Shown: positions 27,499 through 36,933, counted from the first letter of the stretch. The stretch is DNA of 64,000 bases from Paraburkholderia sp. ZP32-5 (GCF_021390495.1 NZ_JAJEJP010000001.1:682001-746000), one strand, 5' to 3'. Made by a program: numbers and translations. The notes: generated by a model not told the origin, from the letters alone.

Positions 27499-28617
27499 AT
27501 GAAACGCAAGGTTGCGCTGATCACCGGGATTACTGGACAGGACGGCTCATACCTGGCTGAGTTGCTGCTCGCCAAGGACTACATCGTACATGGCATCAAA
27601 CGCAGGGTGTCGCTGTTCAATACGGATCGGATCGATCACCTGTACCGCGATCCGCACGAACCGGAACAACGGCTCTTTCTGCACCACGCCGATCTGACCG
27701 ACTCGACCAGTCTGCTGCGCGTGATCCAGCGCGTCGAGCCGGACGAAATCTATAACCTCGCGGCGCAGAGCCATGTGGCGGTGTCGTTCGAGGAGCCGGA
27801 ATACACGGCTAATGCCGACGGTCTCGGCACCTTGCGTCTGCTCGAAGCGATCCGGATTCTCGACATGCAGCAGAAGACGCGCTTTTACCAGGCGTCCACG
27901 TCGGAACTCTACGGGCTCGTGCAGCAGGTGCCGCAAAGCGAGAGCACGCCGTTCTATCCGCGCAGCCCGTATGCGGTCGCGAAGCTGTTCGCTTACTGGA
28001 CCACGGTCAACTATCGCGAGGCCTATGGGTTCTTCGCGTGCAACGGGATTCTGTTCAATCACGAATCGCCGGTGCGCGGCGAGACCTTCGTCACGCGCAA
28101 GATTACGCGCGCGATCGCGCGCATCGCGGTGGGTACGCAGAAGATGCTGTATCTCGGCAATCTGTCGGCATTGCGCGACTGGGGCCACGCTCGCGATTAC
28201 GTGGAAATGCAATGGATGATGCTGCAACAGGATCAGCCCGAAGACTTCGTGATCGCGACCGGCGAGCAATACAGCGTGCGTCAGTTCGTGCAGGATGCGG
28301 CTGCCGAGCTGGGCATCACGGTGCGCTTCGAGGGCACCGGCGTGGATGAAGTCGGCATCGTCGAAAAGGTCGAGGGGCGGGAGATCAGGGTGTCGCCCGG
28401 CGATGTGATCGTGCGGGTCGATCCGCGCTATTTCCGTCCGGCGGAAGTCGAAACGCTGCTCGGCGATCCGTCGAAGGCGCACGCGCGGCTGGGCTGGAAA
28501 CCGACGACGACGTTCGATCAGCTGGTCAAGGAAATGGTGCGTTCGGACTATCAGATTGCACGTCGCGATGCGCTTGTTACGTTGGCGGGGTTTACTGCGC
28601 TGGAGCATCACGAGTAA
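27499..28617 (+). CDS. gmd: GDP-mannose 4,6-dehydratase
   Basis: This 372-residue SDR-family enzyme converts GDP-D-mannose to GDP-4-keto-6-deoxy-D-mannose. The cofactor motif is [16 protein letters not shown] at residues 9-24. The active site has STSELYG and the Tyr158-xxx-Lys162 pair in [32 protein letters not shown] is a strong Gmd signature. GGGAGAAG precedes ATG 27499. It follows wzc by 113 bp and uses GDP-mannose made by ManC of the same locus. The next enzyme, a GDP-6-deoxy-4-keto-mannose reductase, is not here but at 60837. The locus ends after gmd at a strong terminator. Confidence 0.93.
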   Translation: MKRKVALITGITGQDGSYLAELLLAKDYIVHGIKRRVSLFNTDRIDHLYRDPHEPEQRLFLHHADLTDSTSLLRVIQRVEPDEIYNLAAQSHVAVSFEEPEYTANADGLGTLRLLEAIRILDMQQKTRFYQASTSELYGLVQQVPQSESTPFYPRSPYAVAKLFAYWTTVNYREAYGFFACNGILFNHESPVRGETFVTRKITRAIARIAVGTQKMLYLGNLSALRDWGHARDYVEMQWMMLQQDQPEDFVIATGEQYSVRQFVQDAAAELGITVRFEGTGVDEVGIVEKVEGREIRVSPGDVIVRVDPRYFRPAEVETLLGDPSKAHARLGWKPTTTFDQLVKEMVRSDYQIARRDALVTLAGFTALEHHE

Positions 28618-29172
28618 GGGTGGCGGGTTAAGTCGCTGCGGCTTTGGAGAGTGGCGAGTCTCTGCGATGTGTTCGTGGCTCCTGGCTTTGCGGGTTTTTT
28701 GTTTTGCGGTTTTGTGATGGGCTAACTTGATGCGTGTCGTTTTGCGCGTCGTCTCGCGCCCGTAGCAGTAGCTTGCCGGCTACTGCTACGGGCGTGTGTT
28801 TTTTCGCGGGTGAAGTTGTGGCATTCGAGCCGCCGATGCGAAGCAGGCCGGGGGCTCGATTTGTGCATCAACGCGTATCGCGAGGAAGGATCGCTCGTTG
28901 CTGCAATTCGATCGCTCTGTTTTCAATCTGTCGGTATTTGCCGTGCGATGCGGTGCGATGCGGTGCCGTTGGCTTGGATATCGCGCTGGGGCGTTGATAC
29001 GTGTGGCGCGTTGGCTTGTGTATTGCGCCTCGCGCTTGGTCATATCGCTAGCGGATGATCGGGTGGTGGCGGAGCAGGTGAGTTACTACCGTTGCAGCGA
29101 GCCGCGACTACGGCGCTTGGTTGTCGCGTGACGTATATCTTCGCGCTCCGCCGGACGCGTGCTGGCATCAGA
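28618..29172. other. Intergenic region after gmd
   Basis: The 555-bp stretch holds the terminator at 28758-28804 and then unassigned DNA. A short GATGCGGTGC-type repetition occurs near 28945-28970. No gene is supported; small open frames lack ribosome-binding sites and domains. Confidence 0.5.
28758..28804 (+). terminator. Strong rho-independent terminator ending the exopolysaccharide locus
   Basis: GCCCGTAGCAGTAG (28758-28771) pairs perfectly with CTACTGCTACGGGC (28780-28793) over an 8-base loop. GTGTG and six T residues follow. It lies 140 bp after the gmd stop. Confidence 0.88.
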
Positions 29173-31005
29173 TTAGTGATGCGTGCTCACATAACGCATC
29201 GCGGGCAATGGGCCTGTCACGGAGTCCGCTTGCGGCTCGATTTGCAGTTCGGATTCGCGCATCGCGTTCGTTGCCAGACGCCGTGCCGCCTTGCTGCTGG
29301 AATCGATCTGTAGCGCGATGCCGGCGTCGCGCGACGTACAGGCAAGGTGCCCGATGGAGCCGCAGCTGCGCGCGAGGCTCAGCAGCGCATCGCGTTGCTG
29401 TTCTAGCGTATGTACCGTGGCGCGCAGACGGCGTGCCTCACGGTTGTCGGGCTGCGCGGCGATGGCCGCGGCGAGGTGCGCTTTCGCCGCCGACAAATTG
29501 TTCGCTTTCATACTGGCACGCGCCGCTCTCAGAGACTGCGCCGCTTCGGCGCGCTGTTTGTCTTCCGCGCTGATCGGCTGAGGGGCAGCAGCGCGTACAG
29601 GAGCCGGTGTTGCAGATGCGATGCGGTGTTGCGTGGGCAGCGTAGCGGCCTGTGGTGTAGTCGACGGCGCGATCGGTGCCGAGGCCGATGCTGTAGTTGG
29701 CGCAGGCCGGGCCGATGCGAGGTTTTGCGCGACGACGACGGGGCGTTGTTGTGTGGTGGCGCTTGATCGGCTATCGACGTGCAATTTTCCTCCCGCGCTG
29801 GTCGGCTGAGCGGCAGCAACGTGCGTGGAATCGGGCGCTGCCGACACGATGCGGCGTTGCTCAAGTGGCGCTGCAGCTGGTGCCGTGACAGGTGCAGGCG
29901 CGGCCGACGCAAACTTCTGCGCGGTGACGGCAGGCTGCTGTTGCGCGATGGCGTTCGGCCGCACATCGACGTGCGATTTTCCCCCTGCGCTGGTCGGCTG
30001 AGCGGCAGCGACGCGAGCGGAGTCAGGCAGTGCCGGCGCGACCTTGTGCTGCTCGGCAGGCAATGTAGCTGATGGTGTGGCCGGCGCAGGCCGCAGCGAC
30101 GCAGCGTTCTGCGCGACGACGCTCGGCTGCTGCTGCGCAATGGCGCTTGGCTGTACATCGACGTGCGATTTTTCCCCTGCGCTAGTCGGCTGAGTGGCAG
30201 CAACGCGAGCGGAGTCAGTGAGTGCCGGCGTGACCTTGTGCTGCTCGGCAGGCGACGTAGCCGACGGTGTAGCCGGCGCAGCTCGGACCGAAGCAGCGTT
30301 CTGCGCGACGACAGTCGGCTGCTGCTGCGCGACGGCGCCAGGCCGTACATCGACGCGCGATTTCTCCTCCGCACTAGTCGGCTGAGCGGCAGCGGCGACG
30401 TGCGCGGAATCAGGCAGTGCCGGCGCGACCTTGTCCTGCTCGGCCGGCAACGCAGCCGGTGGTGTGGCCGGCACAGTCCGAACCGACGCAGCGTTCTGCG
30501 CGACGACGCCCGGCTGCTGCTGCGCGACAGCGCCAGGCCGTACATCGACATGCGATTTTTCCGCCGCGCCAGTTCCCCCCGCATCTGCAACCGCACCAGC
30601 CGGCTTGCCATTCTGCGCGGACACATCGCGCGCAGCCCCCGCCGACGCCGCCCTGCGCCAATCATCGCCGTGGATGCAGACCAGATACACAGCCGAACTC
30701 ACCGCCAGCACCGACGCCGCCATCACGATGCGGCGGCGCGAACGCTTTTGGGTTTTCGCGGCCAACTCGGCTTCGTCGATCGAATCGTACGGATAGACCA
30801 GCGTGTCCGGCGACGGCTGCCAGAATCTGCGTTGCGTACCCGGCCGCGTGACATACAAACCCGGCATCTGGGCGGCTTGCGCAGCCGACCCGTCCAGCCC
30901 GAGCGAATGACACGCGATACACGGAGAGAAGCGGCCCTTGATAGGCGCGCCGCAGTTCTCGCAGCGGCGGGGCTCGGGCTGATTGACAGTCGGATAGTTG
31001 GACAT
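29173..31005 (-). CDS. Zinc-ribbon membrane protein with 64-residue tandem repeats
   Basis: The protein has 610 residues. A zinc ribbon at the N-terminus has Cys15, Cys18, Cys29 and Cys32 (CENCGAPI, SPCIAC). A basic patch (KRSRRR) and one membrane helix (about 93-112) follow. Residues about 149-480 are five tandem copies of a 64-65-residue Ala/Pro/Gln/Val-rich unit with core HVDVRPGAVAQQQP, then VVAQNAASV and HVAAAQPTSA. The fifth copy has diverged. The end (about 485-610) is a helical, TPR-like segment (AEAAQSLRAARASMKANNLS, AAKAHLAAAIAAQPDNREAR). The likely topology is a cytoplasmic zinc ribbon and a periplasmic repeat stalk carrying TPRs. I know of no named family with this order. The gene runs opposite to the exopolysaccharide locus. 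Confidence 0.75.
   Translation of the reverse strand: MSNYPTVNQPEPRRCENCGAPIKGRFSPCIACHSLGLDGSAAQAAQMPGLYVTRPGTQRRFWQPSPDTLVYPYDSIDEAELAAKTQKRSRRRIVMAASVLAVSSAVYLVCIHGDDWRRAASAGAARDVSAQNGKPAGAVADAGGTGAAEKSHVDVRPGAVAQQQPGVVAQNAASVRTVPATPPAALPAEQDKVAPALPDSAHVAAAAQPTSAEEKSRVDVRPGAVAQQQPTVVAQNAASVRAAPATPSATSPAEQHKVTPALTDSARVAATQPTSAGEKSHVDVQPSAIAQQQPSVVAQNAASLRPAPATPSATLPAEQHKVAPALPDSARVAAAQPTSAGGKSHVDVRPNAIAQQQPAVTAQKFASAAPAPVTAPAAAPLEQRRIVSAAPDSTHVAAAQPTSAGGKLHVDSRSSATTQQRPVVVAQNLASARPAPTTASASAPIAPSTTPQAATLPTQHRIASATPAPVRAAAPQPISAEDKQRAEAAQSLRAARASMKANNLSAAKAHLAAAIAAQPDNREARRLRATVHTLEQQRDALLSLARSCGSIGHLACTSRDAGIALQIDSSSKAARRLATNAMRESELQIEPQADSVTGPLPAMRYVSTHH
29781..30560 (-). repeat. Tandem 192-bp coding repeats
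   Basis: Matching landmarks (the strand-complement of the KSHVDV codons) occur at about 29781, 29973, 30165, 30357 and 30552. The spacing is therefore 192, 192, 192 and 195 bp. The repeats are in frame and form the stalk of the zinc-ribbon protein. The middle copies are the most alike, as expected for expansion by unequal crossing-over. Confidence 0.85.
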
Positions 31006-31084
31006 GGCCGGTCGCTCTCGGGCGTTCTATGACGACGCCTCGGTCAAGGGAACAGATAACGGCAACGAGATTCGCAAGCGTGAA

Positions 31085-31705
31085 CTACTGAACGACGTAC
31101 CCGCGCGCCTGCATGCATGCGCCGTAGGCGGCCCAATAGCGCGTCATCGGCGGCTCGGGCGCGGGCAGCGGCGGCAGTTTGACGTCCGATGCCGCGCTCG
31201 CCTGCAACGATGCGCTCGCTGCATCCGATGCGCCGAGGGGCGCGCTCGCGCCGGCAGCCATCGTCGGCGAGGCTGCCGAAGCGCCCGCCGCGGCGGTGGC
31301 CGCGCCGCGCGAACCGTCGGCACCCGTCACCGCGCCGCTCGCCGGCTTCGCCGCCGACGCCCCAAGGGGGCCGGCCGCGATTGCCGCGAGCGCCTCGCTG
31401 GCGGCGTCCGGCATGCTCGCGGCATAGGGCAGCGGCGTGGCGGAGAACGAACTCGGCGGCAGCGGCGGCTTGGCCGGCGCGCCGGTCGACGAGCCTTTTG
31501 CCGCCGGCGCCGGGCGCGGCGGGATCTGCGGCTCGCGCACGATATTGACCTTGCTGACGCGGCTCGCTTCCGCGTAGCACAGCGCCGTGTCGACGCCGCG
31601 TTCGTAGGGGCTCTGACTGCGGATCGGGTAAGTGAGCGGTTGCCACGCGAACGCGGCACTGCTCGTTACCAGCAGCGTCAGTACGGTATATGTTCTAAAT
31701 GCCAT
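31085..31705 (-). CDS. Exported Ala/Pro-rich hypothetical protein
   Basis: This 206-residue protein has a signal peptide (about 1-20, ending SAAFA). A short ordered part with ERGVDTALCYAEASRV is followed by a long Ala/Ser/Pro/Gly-rich, probably disordered middle. The conserved-looking end MTRYWAAYGACMQARGYVV resembles the short YxACMxARGY tail seen in many Burkholderia exported proteins. One Cys near each end could form a disulfide. GGGAG precedes the start at 31705. It lies 79 bp upstream of the zinc-ribbon gene start's other side and in the same orientation, so the two may be co-transcribed (this gene first). Function unknown. Confidence 0.65.
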   Translation of the reverse strand: MAFRTYTVLTLLVTSSAAFAWQPLTYPIRSQSPYERGVDTALCYAEASRVSKVNIVREPQIPPRPAPAAKGSSTGAPAKPPLPPSSFSATPLPYAASMPDAASEALAAIAAGPLGASAAKPASGAVTGADGSRGAATAAAGASAASPTMAAGASAPLGASDAASASLQASAASDVKLPPLPAPEPPMTRYWAAYGACMQARGYVVQ

Positions 31706-32057
31706 CGCAGTCACTCCCGCAGCGATGTTTCGCCGTTTGTTAGTGTTGTCCGCGTGGACTTTCGATGTATGTCTGTTTGTCCACATGCCGCGCGCCCGGT
31801 TCGAGCGTCGCGTCCGGTCCTTCGTCGAGCCGAAGCACTTCGCGGTGCACGGTGCTCGACGTCGCTGTCCGGCAATGCGTGGCCGGGCAGGCTATCGAAT
31901 GCTGCTTTTACGAGCGTAGCACCGGGGACCGGCGATGCAACGCGCCGCATAACGGGCGAAAACGCCATCGTGCTGTCTATTGAGGACATCGCGTCGGCGC
32001 GGCGCGGGAGCGCGGGACAATTCACTGGGCGCAATGCCAGACCGTCAGGAGTCGAAG
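31706..32057. other. Divergent intergenic region
   Basis: A 352-bp spacer between two oppositely directed small exported-protein genes. It is expected to hold both promoters. I see no clear palindrome or gene; CAGGAG at 32046-32051 is the ribosome-binding site of the right-hand gene. Confidence 0.45.
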
Positions 32058-32453
32058 ATGAAAAAGTTGCCGTATTGCCGCCGTCCGTTATGCATAGCAG
32101 TATTTTTGTCGCTGCCGTTGCTCGTCATGCCGCTGACCGGTCACGCGAGCGAGGAGAGCGCGAACCTGAAGATCGAAGCGGCCGGCGAGCGCGCAAGCTT
32201 CGCGCAGGCGTTTTGCGCGGTGCCGCCCGAGCGCATCGATGCGTACAAAGCTCAACTCAGACAAAGATTGACCGAAGCGACTCATTTCGATCAGCACTGG
32301 GATACCGGCTGGCGTCGCGGGCAAAGCAATGATCGGCAGATGAGCGCGCTGCGCGAGCGCGACCCGGCGGAGTTCGAGTCGCGCATCAAGGTCAATTGCG
32401 AGCGGTTGAAGTGGATGGCGCGCAATGCGTTGCGTGCGCCGGGGGAGAAGTGA
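32058..32453 (+). CDS. Small exported hypothetical protein
   Basis: This 131-residue protein has a signal peptide (about 1-31: a basic MKKLPYCRR start, hydrophobic core, then TGHASEE). The mature part is helical, with two Cys residues (FCAVPPERID and VNCERLKWM) that could pair, and a WDTGWRRGQ segment. The pattern resembles small periplasmic proteins of unknown function in Burkholderiaceae. CAGGAG lies at good distance from ATG 32058. It precedes the SIR2-like gene by 220 bp, and no functional link is evident. Confidence 0.65.
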   Translation: MKKLPYCRRPLCIAVFLSLPLLVMPLTGHASEESANLKIEAAGERASFAQAFCAVPPERIDAYKAQLRQRLTEATHFDQHWDTGWRRGQSNDRQMSALRERDPAEFESRIKVNCERLKWMARNALRAPGEK

Positions 32454-32673
32454 CGGGGCGCAAATCGATCCGCGCGATTAAAGCTTGAAGTCGTTGCTAT
32501 GCCCAATGGATAGCGCACGCGAGTGTTGGCGCCGCTTCGATCGAAATCCCTTCTGCGGATCTACAGGACGCTTGCGGGATGCCGATAAAGAAGAGTCAGT
32601 TTCCGGTAGCTCATCGTTAAATTTCCTCGCGCGTAGAACAGCGCCGCTAACAGCAAACACGACAGAAGACGAC

Positions 32674-34542
32674 ATGACCGCGGAACAACTCAGTGAATGG
32701 ATCGAACGGTCCAACGACATCAATTTTCGGTTGCTGCAGACTCAGGCGCGCTCATCGCTCGGTCTCGTTCCTTTTATAGGAGCGGGGGTATCGCGCGCCT
32801 ATGGATTCAAAGACTGGAAAAGTATTCTGCGTGCCGCCGCGCCGCCCTACGCGATCGGGGCAGTCGATGCGGCGCTCAGCGCGAACGATTACGAAGGCGC
32901 CGCCGAACATCTGCTCGAAAAACTCGGCGCGGATGGATTTCAAAGCATGGTGACGGCGCTGTCGGGCGATCAGCAGCTCGCGGGGTTTGACGTTCTCACC
33001 GGACCGGCCACGTTGCTGCCGTTGATTGCGGAAGGTCTGGTCGTTACAACCAACTTCGATGGCGTGCTCGAGCGGGTGTTCGACGAAGCCGGCGCATCAT
33101 TCGAGTCCGTGATTTCGGGACCTCGGCCTGATCTGACGATCGTGGCGCTGCAGGAAAACCGGCACGCGCTGATCAAGCTTCACGGCGATTGGCGGGACCG
33201 CGTCGGCAGGACCTTTGCGAAGTCGGACTACGACGCTAACTACGGCACGGCTCAACCGGGCAAAAAACGTGAGTTGCTGGATGGTCTTGAGCGGTTGTTG
33301 TTTTCCAGCAGGTCGATGTTATTTCTCGGCGCAAGTCTGAACGCGGATCGGACCGTGGAAATGCTGAAAGAGGTGCACAACGCCTACGCCGGCATTCGGC
33401 ACTTCGCGATTTTGAGCGCACCCAGCGAGGACAACCTGGAGACTCGCGAAGCTCAACTGCGAGATTGCGGAGTACTGCCGTTGTGGTACCAGGTCGATCA
33501 CGATGGGGACCATAACCGTCAGGTCGACAAACTGCTGCGAGAAATTATCGAGCGGATGTCGGTCAGGAATGTCGAGTTGCCGAAGCCTGCTGCGGCGGGT
33601 GCCACGACGGCTCCGACGTCGGCTGCCGTAAAGCCGGTGCCATTCACGCAACCGCAGCGCACGTCGGTCGCCGAGAACCTTGATGTCCATTTCGAGAGAC
33701 TGGTTGGCGACATTGAAAGAGGCGCGGTGACATTCTTTCTTGGCTCGGCGATCCACACGCCGACCCGATTGATGGCCAACGAGTTTTATAAGAGATTGGC
33801 GATTCTGTTCGATTGCACCGCGCTCGACACCGACAATTTCGCGGTAGCGCAATTTATCGCCGACCGGCATGGCCGAGACACACTCGACGCGCAGATCTGC
33901 CGATTCTTCGAGCAAACCGATTTGATGCCTCGCGTGACGCACGAGGTGTTTGCGAACTGGAACCTCTATAACGCGAAGCGCGGCAAGCCGCTGCCATATC
34001 CGACCGTCATCACGACAAACTACGACGACATTCTTGAGCAGACGCTCAGTGCGTCGAATGTTCCTTATCACCTGTTCTCTTACCAGGCGACGGGTGCTCA
34101 TAAAGGGCTGTTTTATCACCGCACGCCGGGCGGCGAATTGCGTGTTATCGAGCGCCCCAAGAATGTCACGGCGCTTGAAGAGCCCGGCTTTATCGTTGTG
34201 AAATTGAACGGAGGGATGGATTTCCGCAATCAGATCCCGACGACTTTCGTGACGACGAGGCTCGACTACTGGGATCTTGCCGCACGCATCCCTCAGGTCT
34301 TGCCGGCAATCGTCAGGAAGCAGCTTTCTTCCAGTCGATTGCTATTTCTTGGGCACGGTCTCGCCGCGCAGGATGTCGAGGCACTCGTGCGGTATACCCA
34401 CCTGGGCCGGCCCGAGGCAAAGTCCTGGGCAGTTACGCTCAAAAGCGATCATCACGCGTATTGGCTGCAGTGCGGGGTCGAAATTCTGCAATATGACGTC
34501 AACGAATATGTCGGCGAACTGGGTGCCCGTTTACTTGGGTGA
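32674..34542 (+). CDS. Tandem SIR2-like domain protein
   Basis: This 622-residue cytoplasmic protein contains two SIR2-like (NAD-binding) domains in one chain. Domain 1 (about 28-295) has PFIGAGVS at 33-40, TTNFD at 125-129, KLHGD at 168-172 with the expected catalytic His170, and MLFLGASLNADRT. Domain 2 (about 348-620) repeats the order with FFLGSAIH at 354-361, TTNYDD at 447-452, KLNGG at 510-514 and LLFLGHGLAAQDV. Here Asn512 stands where His is expected and the GAG loop is altered, so this copy is probably inactive. A Pro/Ala/Thr-rich linker joins them. Bacterial SIR2-like proteins often deplete NAD as anti-phage effectors. No helicase, Argonaute or TIR partner is adjacent. ATG 32674 gives the shortest full domain; the longer frame from 32485 is low-quality. 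Function is inferred only. Confidence 0.75.
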   Translation: MTAEQLSEWIERSNDINFRLLQTQARSSLGLVPFIGAGVSRAYGFKDWKSILRAAAPPYAIGAVDAALSANDYEGAAEHLLEKLGADGFQSMVTALSGDQQLAGFDVLTGPATLLPLIAEGLVVTTNFDGVLERVFDEAGASFESVISGPRPDLTIVALQENRHALIKLHGDWRDRVGRTFAKSDYDANYGTAQPGKKRELLDGLERLLFSSRSMLFLGASLNADRTVEMLKEVHNAYAGIRHFAILSAPSEDNLETREAQLRDCGVLPLWYQVDHDGDHNRQVDKLLREIIERMSVRNVELPKPAAAGATTAPTSAAVKPVPFTQPQRTSVAENLDVHFERLVGDIERGAVTFFLGSAIHTPTRLMANEFYKRLAILFDCTALDTDNFAVAQFIADRHGRDTLDAQICRFFEQTDLMPRVTHEVFANWNLYNAKRGKPLPYPTVITTNYDDILEQTLSASNVPYHLFSYQATGAHKGLFYHRTPGGELRVIERPKNVTALEEPGFIVVKLNGGMDFRNQIPTTFVTTRLDYWDLAARIPQVLPAIVRKQLSSSRLLFLGHGLAAQDVEALVRYTHLGRPEAKSWAVTLKSDHHAYWLQCGVEILQYDVNEYVGELGARLLG

Positions 34543-35263
34543 ATGTTGCGGCACTCGAAATTGCCCGTCATTTCCACAGGCGACCCGACGCGAGCCGGTC
34601 TGGATATTTCCAGTCGACGCGTCGGGCGCGGTCTCCAATGCGGTTTGCTGGGCGCTTGCATGCGGCCGCGTTCAATGCACAACGGCCACTCCATCCCGCC
34701 AATTCGGATTGACCGTACACGACGTTAGAGTGCCATGTCGCTCAAGGTCAGCAGCATCCCGGCGAAGTAATTGACTCCAATCGATTTGCCGTTTCGCAAT
34801 TCCCGCCATTGATGTCTGAAAACAGTAGCCGCTTGCCGCGAAATGCCTCGCGCGTCACTTCCACCAACGTATAAGCGCGTGCGAATGCGGGGCGCATAAC
34901 GTCCCTGCAAGTGTTCGGTTCCGCACGGAGCACGCCCGTTTCTGCGTTTGCAGAACCGATGGGGCGGACCTATACCACATTGGCGCGCAAGCGGAAGCTC
35001 ATCGAGGCGACGTTGTGCGAACGGGAAAGATGGTCGCCGAACGCCTATCGCCCCGCGAGATGTGAACTTCCAGGATTTTCCGAATAGATTCGAAATGCGA
35101 ATCTATGAAAAGACAATGAGTGGCGAACAAGCGCCATATCGTTGGTATTTATCTGGTTACAGCTTCATCGCCATGAATTGAGTGCGATGCCACCTCGCAT
35201 GCGCAGGAAGCGCTTTGCGTAGCTAGTCGAAGGAAGAGATCCCGATTCTCGAAGGAGCCTAAG
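34543..35263. other. Intergenic region between the SIR2-like gene and the DyP gene
   Basis: A 721-bp stretch without a gene I can support. One frame on the + strand stays open from about 34826 to 35063 and has coding-like third positions but no start codon or ribosome-binding site near its beginning; it may be a gene remnant. GAAGGAG at 35251-35257 serves the DyP gene. Confidence 0.45.
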
Positions 35264-36799
35264 ATGAGCAACCTGGCAAACAACTTGCACCTGATACAAG
35301 GGAACATATTCGGCGGATTCAATAAGGACTTTCAGGATTTTATCTTTCTGAAGTTCAAGTCGGCTTCTGCGGGGCGGGCGTGGATTGCGCGGCTCGCATC
35401 GGATGACTTCGATCCTGGCGTCGCCGGAAGCAACAGCGCGGAAGTGCTCAATTTCAACGGTCAATTCAAGGCTCTGCTGGCGCAGGGCCTCGAGCCGGAA
35501 AAATATCTTGCCGCATCCTGGGCGAACGTTGGGCTGACATTCGCTGGTCTCAAAGCACTCGGCATCAAGTCCGCCGACCTGGATCTCTTCCCGGAAGAAT
35601 TCAAGGAGGGTATGGCAGCACGGGCCGACTTGCTTGGCGACCGCGACTCCAGCGCGCCCGACAAGTGGAATGTGCCTTTCAAGAATCTCGACGACGTGCA
35701 TGCGTTGCTTATTGTCGCGGCCGATTCCGATGCCTTGCTAAAAGCGCGAGTCGATGCGATTAAAGACGACAGCACTTTTGCACCGGGCGTGGATATTCTT
35801 GGCGTGGTATGCGGACGGGCACGTCTCGGCGAGGCCAGCGGTCACGAACACTTCGGCTTCAAGGATGGTGTATCGCAGCCGGGAATACGAGGCGTGACGC
35901 CACCGAGCGACCCCATCGGCAACCCAAACCAGGGGCAGCCGGGTCAAGACTTGCTCTGGCCCGGGGAATTCGTGCTGGGATATCCGACGCAAATCGATCA
36001 TGCCGATCCCAACGTTGACGGTCCCAATCCGAACGCCGGCCCACTTAGTGTTGCGAAGCCGGCCTGGACGTCAAACGGTTCATACCTTGTTTTCCGACGA
36101 CTCGAGCAGGACGTGCCGAACTTCGAAAGTCACGTACGCGAGTTGGCACTTGCCAATAACATTTCAGCCGAACTAATGGGAGCGAGACTGGTGGGGCGCT
36201 ACAAGAGCGGATGCCCACTCGAAATGCGCAGCTTCGCACCCGATCTCGCCACCGGGTCCGGGGGCGATCCTGGCCTTGCCAACCCGCAACTCACCGACAA
36301 TGACAACTTCAACAACAACTTCGAGTTCGGTGAGGACGCGGACGGAGAAATTTGTCCACTTGCCGCGCACATTCGCAAGGCTTATCCGCGCGATGAGCAG
36401 ACGACGAGCAAGGCCGCGGACAGCGAAAGTATCACGCAGACCCACAGGATTTTGCGGCGCGGCATCGCGTATGGAGGTTCGATCGGAGATAAGGTCAACG
36501 GAAAGGTGAGCGACCCCCGTGGGCTGGTGTTCGTTTGTTATCAGCGAAGCATCAAGGATCAGTTCGAGTTCATCCAGACACATTGGGTCAACGAAGAGAC
36601 TTTCCCTCTATTTCCGTCGAGCCGCCCCACACCTGGTGTCGATCCGATCATTGCTCAAAATGCTAAAGGTTCGTTTCAGGTAGGAAAAAGCGCGGCTGCG
36701 ATAACCGTGAAGCACTTCGTCAGAACCGACGGCGGTGCTTATTTCCTTGCTCCGTCAATCGCTGCATTGCAAGACATCGGCGCGGGCAAACATAGCTGA
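35264..36799 (+). CDS. DyP-type heme peroxidase
   Basis: This 511-residue protein is a long-form dye-decolorising peroxidase. The GFKDGVSQPGIRG segment at 198-210 holds the family GxxDG motif with catalytic Asp201. The probable heme-proximal His369 lies in LAAHIRKAYPR. The distal Arg is in HRILRRGIAYGG (residues 394-405). It uses H2O2 to oxidise substrates through a buried heme. The length matches class C/D (fungal-like) DyPs rather than short EfeB types. There is no Tat or Sec signal (it starts MSNLANNLHLIQG), so it is predicted to be cytoplasmic. GAAGGAG precedes ATG 35264. The GH13-oxidase fusion follows by 134 bp on the same strand and would supply H2O2. Confidence 0.93.
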   Translation: MSNLANNLHLIQGNIFGGFNKDFQDFIFLKFKSASAGRAWIARLASDDFDPGVAGSNSAEVLNFNGQFKALLAQGLEPEKYLAASWANVGLTFAGLKALGIKSADLDLFPEEFKEGMAARADLLGDRDSSAPDKWNVPFKNLDDVHALLIVAADSDALLKARVDAIKDDSTFAPGVDILGVVCGRARLGEASGHEHFGFKDGVSQPGIRGVTPPSDPIGNPNQGQPGQDLLWPGEFVLGYPTQIDHADPNVDGPNPNAGPLSVAKPAWTSNGSYLVFRRLEQDVPNFESHVRELALANNISAELMGARLVGRYKSGCPLEMRSFAPDLATGSGGDPGLANPQLTDNDNFNNNFEFGEDADGEICPLAAHIRKAYPRDEQTTSKAADSESITQTHRILRRGIAYGGSIGDKVNGKVSDPRGLVFVCYQRSIKDQFEFIQTHWVNEETFPLFPSSRPTPGVDPIIAQNAKGSFQVGKSAAAITVKHFVRTDGGAYFLAPSIAALQDIGAGKHS

Positions 36800-36933
36800 T
36801 TAACCTGCTGTCCGGGATGGGGTCGCGTGGCCGCTCTTTCCTGGCTTCGACCTGCCCGTGAATACTTGACGGTGCGCTGAGAGAGAAATATTCGAGACAT
36901 TTGTTTCGGATACCGATTGGTAGGGGTCGTCAG

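Noticed and set aside
29781..30560. Regular repeats that might suggest a CRISPR array or satellite
   Set aside because: The units are 192-195 bp, contiguous without spacers, and in frame in a protein-coding gene.
34543..34728. 61-codon frame directly after the SIR2-like gene, considered as a defence partner
   Set aside because: Starts at the base after the SIR2 stop but has no ribosome-binding site, low-quality composition and no recognisable feature.
34826..35063. 79-codon start-less open frame after the SIR2-like gene
   Set aside because: It has coding-like composition but no start codon or ribosome-binding site near its beginning and no recognised domain. At most a gene remnant.
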